Numbered from the stretch's first letter, positions 19,259 to 30,790 are shown. The stretch is 64,000 nt of DNA from Stenotrophomonas acidaminiphila (GCA_002951995.1 CP019797.1:2712501-2776500), one strand, 5' to 3'. Numbers and translations: made by a program. Notes: generated from the sequence alone by a model not told the origin.

Positions 19259-20433
19259 GCCCCGCGGGCCTCCAGCGCGGCCACGGCCGGCAGGGTCTTG
19301 CCCTCGAGGAATTCCAGGAACGCGCCGCCGCCGGTGGAGATGTAGCTGACCTTGTCGGCGATGCCGTACTTGTCCACCGCGGCCAGGGTGTCGCCACCGC
19401 CGGCGATGGAGAACGCGTCGGATGCGGCGATGGCGCGGGCCAGCGCTTCGGTGCCCTTGCCGAAGGCATCGAACTCGAACACGCCGACCGGGCCGTTCCA
19501 TACCACCGTGCCGGCCCTGGCGATCAGCGCGGCGTAGTGCGCGGCGGTCTGCGGGCCGATATCCAGGATCATGTCGTCGGCGCCCACCGCATCGACCGCC
19601 TTGACCGTTGCCGGTGCGTCGGCGGCAAACGCCGGCGCCACCACCACGTCGACCGGCAGCGGGATCTCGGCGCCGCGCGCCTTGGCCGCGGCATCGATGC
19701 CGCGCGCCGTTTCCAGCAGGTCGTTCTCCACCAGCGACTTGCCCACGCCGTGGCCTTCGGCGGCGATGAAGGTATTGGCGATGCCACCGCCGACGATCAG
19801 CTGGTCCACCTTGCCGACCAGGCTGGAGAGCAGTTCGAGCTTGGTCGAGACCTTGGAGCCGGCGACGATCGCCAGCAGCGGCCGCGCCGGGTTGGCCAGG
19901 GCCTTGTCCAGCGCATCCAGCTCGGCCATCAACAGCGGCCCGCCGGCGGCGACCGGGGCGAAGCGGATCACGCCATGGGTCGAGGCCTGCGCGCGGTGCG
20001 CGGTGCCGAACGCGTCCATCACGAACACGTCGCACAGCGCGGCGTACTTCTTCGACAGGGCTTCATCGTCCTTGCCCTCGCCCACGTTCATGCGGCAGTT
20101 CTCCAGCAGCACGAGGCTGCCCGGGGCCACCTCCACGCCGTCCACCCAGTCCCTGACCAGCGGCACGTCCACGCCCAGCAGTTCGGACAGGCGCGCGGCC
20201 ACCGGCGCCAGCGAATCGGCCTGGCTCCACGTGCCTTCCTTCGGCCGCCCCAGGTGCGAGGTGACCATCACCGCCGCGCCCTGGGCCAGCGCCCGCTTCA
20301 GCGTCGGCAACGAGGCGGTGATGCGCTGTTCGGACGTGATCCTGCCGTTCTCGTCGATCGGCACGTTCAGATCCTGGCGGATCAGCACGCGCTTGCCGGC
20401 GAGGTCGAGGTCGGTCATGCGGACGATGGACAT
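19255..20433 (-). CDS. pgk: Phosphoglycerate kinase
   Basis: Glycolytic and gluconeogenic enzyme interconverting 1,3-bisphosphoglycerate + ADP and 3-phosphoglycerate + ATP. 392 residues. Signatures: [35 protein letters not shown], and the nucleotide segment [14 protein letters not shown] 20433 (MSIVRM) is used; a second Met five residues later would also serve. Forms an overlapping pair with the HAD phosphatase. Confidence 0.97.
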   Translation of the reverse strand: MSIVRMTDLDLAGKRVLIRQDLNVPIDENGRITSEQRITASLPTLKRALAQGAAVMVTSHLGRPKEGTWSQADSLAPVAARLSELLGVDVPLVRDWVDGVEVAPGSLVLLENCRMNVGEGKDDEALSKKYAALCDVFVMDAFGTAHRAQASTHGVIRFAPVAAGGPLLMAELDALDKALANPARPLLAIVAGSKVSTKLELLSSLVGKVDQLIVGGGIANTFIAAEGHGVGKSLVENDLLETARGIDAAAKARGAEIPLPVDVVVAPAFAADAPATVKAVDAVGADDMILDIGPQTAAHYAALIARAGTVVWNGPVGVFEFDAFGKGTEALARAIAASDAFSIAGGGDTLAAVDKYGIADKVSYISTGGGAFLEFLEGKTLPAVAALEARGA

Positions 20434-20515
20434 GGCGGGGTCGGCTCCGGAAGACTGTGGGGAAACCGCAATTCTCGCCCGCCCCCGCAGGCGGGGCAAA
20501 CCCGAGGTGCAACGC

Positions 20516-21076
20516 ATGCCGCCCCACCTGCCACAACCCGAGCTGTGCAGCCCCCGGCTGCGCCTGCGCGAAGTGCGCGCGGACGATGCGCCCGCGCTGT
20601 TCGCCATTCACAGCGACCGGCGGGTGATGCGCTACTGGAGCTACCCGGCGTGGACCGAGCTGGCCCAGGCCGAACGCAAGGTGGCCGACATCCAGCGCCA
20701 GCGCCGCGAGCAGGAGATGCTGGTCTGGGCGATCGCCGACGCGCACGACGACCGGCTGATCGGCACCAGCGCGGTGTTCGCGATGCAGCGCGGGCAGGGC
20801 CGCGCCGAGATCGGCTACAGCCTGCACCCGGACTGGCAGGGGCGCGGGCTGGCCAGCGAGGCGCTGCGCATGATCCTGCGCCACCTGTTCGACGGCCTGG
20901 GACTGCGCCGGATCGAAGCGGACATCGACCCGCGCAACCAGGCCTCGTGCCGGTTGGTCGAAAGGCTTGGCTTCGTCCGTGAAGGCGTGCTGCGCGAACG
21001 CTGGGACGTGAATGGCGAGCTCGCCGACAGCGCGCTGTACGGGCTGCTGCGCCGCGATTTCATCGACCCGCCGTAG
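20516..21076 (+). CDS. GNAT-family N-acetyltransferase (RimJ/RimL type)
   Basis: 186-residue acetyl-CoA-dependent acetyltransferase. The N-terminus ([20 protein letters not shown]) and the acetyl-CoA loop ([14 protein letters not shown], about 104-117) with [17 protein letters not shown] place it in the RimJ/RimL subgroup, which acetylates protein N-termini or small molecules. It is the only plus-strand gene in this stretch and diverges from pgk with an 82-bp gap. Substrate unknown. Confidence 0.9.
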   Translation: MPPHLPQPELCSPRLRLREVRADDAPALFAIHSDRRVMRYWSYPAWTELAQAERKVADIQRQRREQEMLVWAIADAHDDRLIGTSAVFAMQRGQGRAEIGYSLHPDWQGRGLASEALRMILRHLFDGLGLRRIEADIDPRNQASCRLVERLGFVREGVLRERWDVNGELADSALYGLLRRDFIDPP

Positions 21077-21188
21077 CCGCGCAGCGGCCTGCGCAACGGG
21101 GCGCACCGGCCTGCCCGCGGCCGCGCGCGGGCGGGCTGCGCCCAGCCACTCCCATCGCCGCCACCGGCGCCACCGCCATGCAACGGCG

Positions 21189-22567
21189 TCAGTCGCCCGC
21201 CGGACGCTGGCCGCGCAGCAGGCTGAGCGCGAAGCCGGCCACGGCCAGCGCGCCGGCCACCAGCACCGCCCACAGCAGGAGGCTCTTCCAGTCGCGCGCC
21301 GGTGCCGCGGGCACATAGGCCGCGTCGCCCGCGCGTACGCTCGGCTCCCGAGGGCGGCCGCCGCCGGCTGCCACTGCGCGCCGTTGCGCGCGCGCAGCGC
21401 GGCCAGCATCGGTTCCAGGCGGCTTTCGCGGGCGGTCGCGCGTGCATTGCCGGCCACCAGCCGGTACGGCGCCCGGCCCTGGGCGAGGAACACCACGCTG
21501 CCCGGCCGATAGCCCAGTTTCAGGACCGGCGCCGGCGTGCCGGCCACGGCCGGTTCGGCCTGCAGCTGCCATTCGCGGTCGGCGCTTTCCTGGCCGAGTT
21601 CCAGCGGCGCCGACGCCTGCCTGCGCCCGCCGTCCTGCAGCGTCCACGTGTTCCAGCCGGTGGCGCGCACCTGCCAGGCCGGCTCCGCGCCGTCCGCCTT
21701 GCGGTCGTCGTCGCGGCTGGACACGGTCCAGGCCACCGCGGTGTTGGGCGGCATCGCCACGTCCACCCGCTGCACCGGGAAGCGGCCCTGCAGCCGGTAA
21801 CGGAAACGGGCCGGCGCGGTGTTGTCGGGCGCCGAGGCGGCCAGTTCGAGCCACTGCCAGTCGTCCGCCACCGCGTCGCCGGCCAGCTCGCCGCGCAGCG
21901 CGCGCAGCGGCGGCGCGCCTTCGCGCTGCAGCGGTACCAGCCGCAGGTAGCGCAGCGACGTGGAAAGCGCCACGCGGTCGCTGTCCAGCTGCCGGCCCTG
22001 GTTGCGCAGCCGTACCAGCCGCACTTCCGGGTCGAGCACCTGCCAGCGGCGCAGGTCATCGCTGCCTTCCAGCCGATAGCCCAGGTCCAGCGGCTGTGGC
22101 TGGTCGTCCCATTCCACGCGCAGCGCCTGCACCTGCCCTGCCCGCCGGCCCAGGTCCACCAGCCACGACGGATCGCCGGCGGACACGCCGGCAGCGCCCG
22201 TCGCGCTGCGCACCGACACCACGTTGCCGCCGGCGTCGCGCTGCACCACCACGCTCAGGTCGCCGCCCGCCGTGGTGGCCGTGGCGGCGGGCATGGCGAA
22301 CCAGTCCAGCTGCACCTGCCGCGCCGGCGCGGCGATCGGGATGGCCGCGGCCTGCAGTGCGCTGGCCATCGGCTTGCCGTCGGCGTCGAGCACCTGCACG
22401 TCGCGCAGGTCGCGCCAGTAAGCGGCGCGGTAGACGCCCGCATCCAACGTAATCCGATAGGCGCCGGCATCGGCCTGGGCCGGCTGCAGCGGCCACTGCA
22501 GGGCGAAATCGTCGGCCGCCTGCGCCGCCAACGGCAGCAGCGCCATCCACCACAAACGCCTGATCAT
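21189..22567 (-). CDS. DUF3999-type membrane-anchored periplasmic protein, single-base frameshift near end
   Basis: 459 residues once one base is restored. A signal peptide (MIRRLWWMALLPLAAQAADD) is followed by a large, beta-rich periplasmic region with many W/Q/V segments, then a C-terminal membrane helix (SLLLWAVLVAGALAVAGFAL) and a short basic tail. The printed frame breaks at CCC 21347-21349; one extra base there joins WQPAAAALG to EPSVRAGDAAYVP and the membrane anchor. Its ATG overlaps the stop of the DUF2339 gene (ATGA). The pair DUF2339-DUF3999 recurs in many Proteobacteria and is presumed to form an envelope complex; the biochemical role is unknown. Confidence 0.82.
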
Positions 22568-25275
22568 GCGGATGCTTCCTCTGGTTGCGGTTCGTTGCCG
22601 CGACCACGCGGCGGTGCCGGCGCCAGCCAGCCGACCAGCGTGCACAGCAGTCCATAGGCAATGAAGGCGCCGATGCCGAGCAGGTCGCCCAGGTTGCCGC
22701 GGTCGATCAACAGCAGCTTGGCCAGCACCACGCCCATCAGGATCGCGCCGGCCAGCCACACGCCCCATTGCCCGCGCCGCGAGCCGCTGACCCAGCCGAT
22801 CACGCCCAGCAGGCTCCAGGCCACGGTCAGGCTGGTCTGCGCCAGGCTGGTACCGATCAGGCGCCCGTTCCAGTCGACGCCGCCCCAGTGATGCACCCCG
22901 CGCAGGGTGATGACGCTGACCAGCAGCAGCCCCGCCAGTGGCAGCAGGCCGCGGCGCAGTCCGGCCGCGCGCGGCCCCGCCGGCTCGGACCACAACAACA
23001 TCGCCGCCAGCACCAGCACCGCCCACTGCGCCAGGTCCAGCGGGTTAAACAGCGCGATCCATGGCAACGGCGCCGACGCGCCGGCACTGCCCAGCGAGAC
23101 CAGCCACCACAGGCCCAGCACCGCGAAGATCGCCGCCTGCAGCGGCGTGCGGTAGCGGTCGAACGCGGTACCCAGCGGCTGCGCCAGCCAGTGCCAGCGG
23201 CGGATCGACAGCGCCGCCAGCAGCAGCCACGGCAGCGCCAGCAGCATGCCGACCCAGCCGCCGGCCAGTTCGAAACGCGTGCCCAGGTGCCAGGACAACA
23301 GCGACAGCACCGTCGGCCACAGCAGCCACCAGGCAAACTGCGCCGCACCGGCGATGGCGTCGCCCGCCGCGCGCAGGCACAGCAGGCTGCGCAGGCCCAG
23401 CGCGGCGAACAGCGGCCAGGCCCAGGCGCCATGGCCGGCGAACGGCTGGCCATACGCGCCGAGCTGCAGGAACGCCAGCGGGAATGCCAGTACCAGGCAG
23501 CCGAGCGTGGTCAGCGACAGTGCCAGCGCCGGGCGGCGCCGGTGCACCTCGGCCGCCAGCCAGCCGCTGATGCCCAGCAGCAGCAACAGGCCATGCAGCA
23601 CGCTGCGCGGCTCGACGAAGCGCGCGACCTCGGTCCCGATGTTGCCCATCCACCAGGCCAGGCCCCAGGCATAGGCGATCGCCGCCAACAGCCGGTTGCC
23701 GGCGTCACGCAACAGCCAGGCGCTGGCGAAGGCGGCCAATGCGATCAGCAGCGCGCCCATGAAGGCGGCGTTGGCGACCGCCGATGCCGCAGCGTCGCGC
23801 ACGCCGTGGGCGCCGTCGATGCCCAGCGCCAGCGCGACCGCCGCCGCCAGCTGCAGGCCGATGCCGGTCCAGCGCGCCAGCCGGCGCTGCTGCATCAGGC
23901 CCAGCCAGAGCAGGCCGGCGCCTTCCAGCGCGAACACCGAGGCGGTGGCCTTGGCCGACAACGCCAGCGGTACCGCCAGCGTGGCGAAACCCACCGCCAG
24001 GATGGCATGGCCCTGCGCCAGCAGTTGCAGCCGCTCGCGATGCCACGACGCACGCGCCAGCAGTGCATAGACCGCCGCCACGCCGAGCGCGCACAGGGCC
24101 AGCGGCATGCGCTCGCCCTGCAACAGGCCGGCCTGCAGCGAGAAGGCCACCAGCGGCGTGCCGAACAGCAGGCAGCCGTCGATGCGCGCGCCGCCCGGCG
24201 TCGCCGCCCGGCGCGCATACAGCAGCGGCAGCAGCAGGTAGAACGCGAAGAACAGCACCAGGAACGGCTCGGTGCTGGCGAACTTGGCCGGCGTGTAGTC
24301 CAGCACGCCCCAGAGCGTGCCGATGCCCCAGGTGAAAGCGAAGCCGAGCAGGTTGAGGATGCGCCACGGCCGCACCCAGGCGATGGCGAAGATGCCGGCA
24401 TTAAGCAGCGCGTAGTACGAGAACAGGCCGACATGGCTGCCGCTGCCGTCGGACAGCCAGATCGGCGCCATGAACCCGGCCAGCACGCCGAGGATGGCCA
24501 GCGTGCGCGATTCCTGCAGCACCGCCATCACGCACAGCCCGGCGATCAGCACCACACTGATCGCGAACGCCGGCAGCGCGTCGATCAGGCCGTGGTTCTT
24601 GAACGCGGCGAACACCACCAGCAGCAGCACGCCTATCGCGCCGCCCTGCAGGGCCAGCGCGAACGCGCGGTGGCTGGTGCGCTTGCGCCAGGCGAACACC
24701 AGCCCGGCCAATGCCACCAGGCTGATGCCGGCCAGGCGCAACGCGGGCGGGAAACTGAACCAGCCGGCATCGCTGCCGTACTTGAGCAGCGCCGCCACGC
24801 CGGCCAGCAGCACCAGCATGCCGACCTTGACCGGCACGTTGCCGCGGGTGAACCACTGTTTGATGCGCGCGACGCCGCGCTCGATGAGGTTCGGCCCGGG
24901 CGCTGCCGTCGCTTCCGGCACGGGCGCGGGACCGGGCGCGCTGCGGACCTGCCGCGGCGCGACGGGTTCACGCAGCGGCGGCAGCGGTGGCGTAACCATG
25001 GGCGGTGGGGGCTGCGGCGCATCCATCACCGGTTCCGGCACGGGCTCGACCGGCGCGGGCGGGATCTCCCACGCCTGCGGCAGCCCATGCCGCGCGTCGC
25101 TCGGATCGGCGGCGCGGCCGGCTTCGCCGACCTGCCCGCGCGCCAGCGCGTCCTCGAGCGCGGCCACGCGCCGCTTCAGCGAGGCCACCGATACCAGCGC
25201 CATGACCAGCAGCACCGGCACCGCCAGCACCACCGCCAGCAGCAGCAACCCCAACAACACGATCTCGTCGTCCAT
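22564..25275 (-). CDS. DUF2339 large polytopic membrane protein
   Basis: 903 residues with about two dozen hydrophobic helices. The first helix (about 5-30) is followed by a short coiled segment (SLKRRVAALEDALARGQ) and a Pro-rich cytoplasmic or periplasmic linker to about residue 135. From there the chain is nearly all membrane to residue 890. No catalytic motif is evident. Translationally coupled to the downstream DUF3999 gene. The function of the family is not established; the coupled pair suggests a membrane core with a periplasmic partner. Confidence 0.88.
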   Translation of the reverse strand: MDDEIVLLGLLLLAVVLAVPVLLVMALVSVASLKRRVAALEDALARGQVGEAGRAADPSDARHGLPQAWEIPPAPVEPVPEPVMDAPQPPPPMVTPPLPPLREPVAPRQVRSAPGPAPVPEATAAPGPNLIERGVARIKQWFTRGNVPVKVGMLVLLAGVAALLKYGSDAGWFSFPPALRLAGISLVALAGLVFAWRKRTSHRAFALALQGGAIGVLLLVVFAAFKNHGLIDALPAFAISVVLIAGLCVMAVLQESRTLAILGVLAGFMAPIWLSDGSGSHVGLFSYYALLNAGIFAIAWVRPWRILNLLGFAFTWGIGTLWGVLDYTPAKFASTEPFLVLFFAFYLLLPLLYARRAATPGGARIDGCLLFGTPLVAFSLQAGLLQGERMPLALCALGVAAVYALLARASWHRERLQLLAQGHAILAVGFATLAVPLALSAKATASVFALEGAGLLWLGLMQQRRLARWTGIGLQLAAAVALALGIDGAHGVRDAAASAVANAAFMGALLIALAAFASAWLLRDAGNRLLAAIAYAWGLAWWMGNIGTEVARFVEPRSVLHGLLLLLGISGWLAAEVHRRRPALALSLTTLGCLVLAFPLAFLQLGAYGQPFAGHGAWAWPLFAALGLRSLLCLRAAGDAIAGAAQFAWWLLWPTVLSLLSWHLGTRFELAGGWVGMLLALPWLLLAALSIRRWHWLAQPLGTAFDRYRTPLQAAIFAVLGLWWLVSLGSAGASAPLPWIALFNPLDLAQWAVLVLAAMLLWSEPAGPRAAGLRRGLLPLAGLLLVSVITLRGVHHWGGVDWNGRLIGTSLAQTSLTVAWSLLGVIGWVSGSRRGQWGVWLAGAILMGVVLAKLLLIDRGNLGDLLGIGAFIAYGLLCTLVGWLAPAPPRGRGNEPQPEEASA

Positions 25276-25399
25276 TCGCCGTCCCTGTCACCGGAAGGTG
25301 CCACACCACCTTCATCCACGCCCCGTCGAAACGCAAGCCGCACAACCGCCACGGCGGCGCCCTGCGCCCTGCCGCATCCGTGCCGCCGCAGGCAAAAAG

Positions 25400-25420
25400 A
25401 AGGGCGCCCGCGGCGCCCTT
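25400..25420 (-). terminator. Intrinsic terminator after gap
   Basis: Perfect nine-base arms AAGGGCGCC and GGCGCCCTT with a three-base loop, 24 bp beyond the gap stop; on the minus strand it is followed by CTTTTTGCC. Confidence 0.88.
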
Positions 25421-25443
25421 CCTTCATACCCCTGCAGTGTGGA

Positions 25444-27332
<1,889 letters not shown>

Positions 27333-27474
27333 TCCCGCCCTCCCCCGGTACCGAGGGGAAGGACGTTCCCAGGGCCTGTTCATGGCCCGCCGCGAGCCAA
27401 GCGCGGTGGGGTCGTGGACAGGCCCGCCACTTTCGGCACACGTCCGCCGCCGATGCGCCGCTAGAATGCGGCGG

Positions 27475-28293
27475 ATGAAAATCCGCGCCCGCATTCCCCT
27501 GTTTTTCCCCGGCGTCGTCCTGGCCGCCTGCTCCCTGGTCTCCACACCCGCCTTCGCCTGGGGCGCGCAGGGCCACCGCCTGGTCGCGCGCATCGCCGAA
27601 ACCCGCCTGGACCCCGTCGCGGCAGCGGAAGTGCAGCGCCTGCTCGCCACCGAGCCCGGCGCCACCCTGGCCAGCATCGCACCGTGGGCCGACCAACTGC
27701 GGGCCGGCGACCCGGACCTGGGCAAGCGCTCGGCCGGCTGGCACTACATCAACATGGCCGAGGACGGCTGTACCTACGATCCGCCCAAACACTGCCGCGA
27801 CGGCGACTGCGTGGTCGAGGCAATGAAGGCGCAGAGCGCACGCCTGGCCGACCGCAGCCTCAGCGACGCCGAGCGCCTGCAGGCGCTCAAGTTCGTCGTG
27901 CACCTGGCCGGCGACCTGCACCAGCCGATGCACGCCGGCTACGGTCACGACAAGGGCGGCAACACCTACCAGCTGCAGTTCAACGAGCGCGGCACCAACC
28001 TGCACTCGCTGTGGGACAGCGGCATGTTCTACGCCCTGCAGCTGGACGACGAGCACTACCTGCAGCGCCTGCAGGCACTGCCCGCGCCGGCGGACGTCGG
28101 CGCACCGCAGCTGCAACGCGATGCCACCCGCTGGGCCGAACAGAGCTGCGCCATCGCCACCCGCCCGGGCATCTACCCCAGCAACCGCAAGGTCGGCGAC
28201 GCGTACGCCTCCACCTGGCGCCCGGTGGCCGAGGCGCAGCTGCGCCTGGCTGGCGAGCGGCTGGCGGCGCTGTTGAACGAACTGCTGGATTAA
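27475..28293 (+). CDS. S1/P1 family zinc-dependent secreted nuclease
   Basis: Single-strand-specific nuclease and 3'-nucleotidase family. Signal peptide to about residue 28 (TPAFA), so the mature protein begins with W29, which in this family is itself a zinc ligand. All trinuclear-zinc ligands are visible: W29, H34, D73, H90, H143, D147, H153, H177 and D181, in WGAQGHRL, WADQL, WHYINM, HLAGDLHQPMH and NLHSLWD. Start ATG 27475 is chosen because it gives a standard signal peptide; the longer frame adds Arg-rich residues. Monocistronic. Confidence 0.95.
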   Translation: MKIRARIPLFFPGVVLAACSLVSTPAFAWGAQGHRLVARIAETRLDPVAAAEVQRLLATEPGATLASIAPWADQLRAGDPDLGKRSAGWHYINMAEDGCTYDPPKHCRDGDCVVEAMKAQSARLADRSLSDAERLQALKFVVHLAGDLHQPMHAGYGHDKGGNTYQLQFNERGTNLHSLWDSGMFYALQLDDEHYLQRLQALPAPADVGAPQLQRDATRWAEQSCAIATRPGIYPSNRKVGDAYASTWRPVAEAQLRLAGERLAALLNELLD

Positions 28294-28343
28294 AGCGCCA
28301 CAGCCGCATGGAGCGGACTGCGGTGCGGCGTGTCGTGAGAGCC

Positions 28344-28459
28344 GTGCCGGGCAAGCCCGGCACCTACGGGGTCCGCCGCAGCCGCCTTTCGTAGATGCGG
28401 GGCTTGCCCCGCATTGGGGGCGCCGGGAAAAGCGCGTGCCGGGCAAGCCCGGCACCTAC
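28344..28459. repeat. Cluster of three GTAG REP palindromes
   Basis: Three 24-bp elements: 28344-28367 (GTAG at its right end, minus orientation, arms GTGCCGGGC/CCCGGCAC), 28391-28414 (plus orientation, arms ATGCGGGGC/CCCCGCAT, identical to 15401-15424) and 28436-28459 (minus orientation, identical to the first). They fill the gap between convergent genes. In the third, the GTAG overlaps the stop codon of the neighbouring gene. The alternating orientation resembles a REPIN/BIME-type cluster. Confidence 0.9.
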
Positions 28460-29049
28460 GGCTGCGGCGGCTGGCCCAGCCGCACGCGCGCCTGCCCCTG
28501 CACGATCTCGAAGGTGAACGCATAGGGCAGCGTCACCGGCACCGCCTCCACCTGCGCCGCGCCGGCGCAGTCGTCCGGCGCGACCGGCGCCGTGCCGGGG
28601 GCGAAACCGCAGATCGCCGCGGGCGTGAAGCGCCATTGCCGCACGGCATCGTCGGCGGCCTGCAGCAGATGGCCATTCTCCGCGTCGTTGCCGGCGCCGC
28701 ACTGGCTGTGCGTCAACAGCGGGAAACTCCGCTGCACCTGCCCCTGCGCATCAAGGACGACATTCAGGCACACCGTCACCGGCGGCAGTGATCGCCGCGC
28801 TGGCATATCGGGCAGTTCCGGCAATGGCGCATGCAGCGGCCGGGGCATGCGGAACACCTCGCGCCCGGACAGCGTGTACGGCTGCACGTCCCCGGCCTGC
28901 CCGCCCGCCGGCTCCGGCAGCAGCAGGCGCTGGCCGATGCTGTAGCTGCTGTCCGCCACGTCTTCGCTGGCGGCCGGTCGCGTCGCACAACCGGCCAGGG
29001 CCAGCAGCACCGATCCCGCCGACACGACGCCGACACGCATGTACCACAT
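28456..29049 (-). CDS. Lipoprotein with TonB C-terminal-like domain
   Basis: 197 residues. MWYMRVGVVSAG is followed by the lipobox LALAGC, so the protein should be lipidated at the cysteine near residue 22. The second half (PPVTVCLNVVLDAQGQVQRS ... AVRQWRFTPA) matches the TonB C-terminal fold seen in small periplasmic TonB-like proteins. Start ATG 29049 shares a base with the stop of the M56 gene. The stop codon TAG is part of the GTAG of a REP element. It probably acts with the adjacent M56-TonB protein; the partner receptor is unknown. Confidence 0.8.
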   Translation of the reverse strand: MWYMRVGVVSAGSVLLALAGCATRPAASEDVADSSYSIGQRLLLPEPAGGQAGDVQPYTLSGREVFRMPRPLHAPLPELPDMPARRSLPPVTVCLNVVLDAQGQVQRSFPLLTHSQCGAGNDAENGHLLQAADDAVRQWRFTPAAICGFAPGTAPVAPDDCAGAAQVEAVPVTLPYAFTFEIVQGQARVRLGQPPQP

Positions 29050-30311
29050 CACTGCACGCTTCCCTTGCCGGCTGCGCGGCCCGCGCCCCGGTAGAAAAGA
29101 ACCGGAACGCGCACCGTGCCGGCCACCGGCTTGCCGTCCTTGCGGGCCGGCGGGAATCGCCATCGGCGTGCGGCCTCCACCGCCGCTTCGTCGAGATCGG
29201 CGTGCCCCGAACCACGTTCGATCCTGACGTCGGTGGCGGTGCCGTCGGCCGCCACGTCGATCTGCAGCAGCAGCCTGCCGGCATGCGTGCCTGGCGGATA
29301 GCGCGGAGGCGACCGGCGGGCGAACGCGATGTTGTCGGCCTGGACCCCGGTCGGTTCCGTGTCACCGCGCGATGGTGCCGCCGACGCAGGCGCGGCGCTT
29401 GTGGCGAGCGCGTCGCTCGGCGCCGGTTGTGCGGCCCAGGCCGCAAAACCCAGCGCAAGGGATACCCCCGCGGCCAACAGCAGCATGCCGAACCATTGTC
29501 CCCTGCCGGGTACCGGACGCTTCAACATGGCGATGCGCTCCTTGAGCGGATGGCGGTCCTGCCAGTGGCAGCCCAGCGGCAACGACGACAGCGCCAGCCC
29601 GGTCTTGAGCATGGCGTTGCCATAGCTGCGGCGCGCGCCGTCGCTGCGCGCGATGACACGTTCGTCGCAGGAGAACTCCTGGTCCTCGCGGCAGCGACGC
29701 AGCGCCAGCGGCAGCAGCGGGTTGAACCAGTACACGCACTGCAGGGCCGCCAGCAGCGCATTGACCGCGATGTCACCGCGGCGCAGGTGCACCTGCTCGT
29801 GCAGCAGCACCAGCCGCTGCTCCTGCGCGGTGTAGCGGCGTTCGAAATCCGCCGGCAGCACGATGCGCGGCGGCCACAGGCCGAGCACGGCGGGCAGCCC
29901 GGCCGTTGCCTGCGCCTGCCACAGGCCATCGTCGCGGCGCCGCAGCGCCCCCAACCCACGGACGAACCGCCGTTGCTGGCGCAGCAATCCGGCCATCACC
30001 AGCAGCGCGCCGGCCAGCCAGGCGCCGCCCAGCATCGAGGTCCAGGGCAGCGATAGCGTCGATGAATGCCCCAGGACGGTGCGGGCGGCCGGCAGCACCG
30101 CGTCGATGGCGTGCACCGGCAGTACCGCCACGCGCGGCGCCGGCAGCAGCACGGCAACCATGGCCACCGGTACCGCCAGCCACAGCAGATAGGCCGCGCT
30201 GGCGCCCAGCCGGCGCCGCACCATGCCGCGCAGCGCCAGCACCGTCACCATCGCCACGCTGCCGGCCAGCGCGGTGGCCAGCAAGGCCCGCAACCCTTCA
30301 AGACTGATCAT
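29049..30311 (-). CDS. M56/BlaR1-type membrane metalloprotease fused to TonB C-terminal domain
   Basis: 420 residues. The N-terminal half has four predicted membrane helices and the zinc-protease motif HEQVH (171-175), with FSCDERV as the further conserved M56 segment. After a helix near 275-295 and a Ser/Ala/Pro linker, the C-terminus from about 335 is a TonB-like domain (RYPPGTHAGRLLLQIDV ... AARRWRFPPA). In place of the BlaR1 penicillin-binding sensor there is a TonB fold. It overlaps blaI by 14 bases. By analogy it would cleave or inactivate the BlaI-type repressor on an envelope signal; the inducer is unknown. Confidence 0.88.
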   Translation of the reverse strand: MISLEGLRALLATALAGSVAMVTVLALRGMVRRRLGASAAYLLWLAVPVAMVAVLLPAPRVAVLPVHAIDAVLPAARTVLGHSSTLSLPWTSMLGGAWLAGALLVMAGLLRQQRRFVRGLGALRRRDDGLWQAQATAGLPAVLGLWPPRIVLPADFERRYTAQEQRLVLLHEQVHLRRGDIAVNALLAALQCVYWFNPLLPLALRRCREDQEFSCDERVIARSDGARRSYGNAMLKTGLALSSLPLGCHWQDRHPLKERIAMLKRPVPGRGQWFGMLLLAAGVSLALGFAAWAAQPAPSDALATSAAPASAAPSRGDTEPTGVQADNIAFARRSPPRYPPGTHAGRLLLQIDVAADGTATDVRIERGSGHADLDEAAVEAARRWRFPPARKDGKPVAGTVRVPVLFYRGAGRAAGKGSVQ

Positions 30312-30672
30312 CGTCGAGCTCCTCCAGCAGCCTGCGCAGTTCGGCCACGTCGTCGCGGCTCAATTTCCGGTGCTGGCTGAAATGCGCCACCAGCGGCGCC
30401 ACGCGCCCGTCGAACAGGCGCTCGAGCAGGCTGCTGCTTTCCTCCAGCAGCCACGCCTCGCGCGCCACCTGCGGTACATACAGATAGCGCCGCCCCTCTT
30501 TCGTCGCGCTGATCGCGCCCTTGTTGAGCAGGCGGTTGAGCAGGGTCTTGACGGTGGCCTCGGCCCAGCCGTTGCGGCCGCCCAGGCGGGCGACCACGTC
30601 CTCGGCGGAAAGCGGGTGCGACTCCCACAGGGCCTCCATCACCACCGCTTCGGCCTCGCTGATCCGGATCAT
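30298..30672 (-). CDS. BlaI/MecI-type winged-helix repressor
   Basis: 124 residues. The start IRISEAEAVVMEALWESHPL and NGWAEATVKTLLNRLLNKGA are typical of the BlaI DNA-binding domain, and the C-terminal helices form the dimer arm. It is the first gene of a three-gene operon with the M56-TonB protease and TonB lipoprotein. A large palindrome directly before its ATG is the likely operator, so autorepression is expected. No beta-lactamase gene lies in the window, so a general envelope-stress role is as likely as drug resistance. Confidence 0.93.
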   Translation of the reverse strand: MIRISEAEAVVMEALWESHPLSAEDVVARLGGRNGWAEATVKTLLNRLLNKGAISATKEGRRYLYVPQVAREAWLLEESSSLLERLFDGRVAPLVAHFSQHRKLSRDDVAELRRLLEELDDDQS

Positions 30673-30673
30673 G

Positions 30674-30711
30674 GTTTACGCCTGTAATTTTTATCGATTA
30701 CACGAGTAAAC
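30674..30711. promoter_or_regulatory. Nested palindromic operator for the BlaI-type repressor
   Basis: Two perfect dyads share one centre (30692.5): outer arms GTTTAC (30674-30679) and GTAAAC (30706-30711), inner arms TGTAAT (30683-30688) and ATTACA (30697-30702). BlaI-family operators use TACA/TGTA half-sites, present here in the inner arms. The site is one base from the blaI ATG and is strikingly AT-rich for this genome. It may also touch the promoter of the divergent gene at 30791. Confidence 0.85.
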
Positions 30712-30790
30712 GCATGCCCTGTCAAGCATGCCGACCACGGGTTCATCGCGCCGATGCTGTAATGCGGCTTCCCCCTGACGGCGCCCCGCC

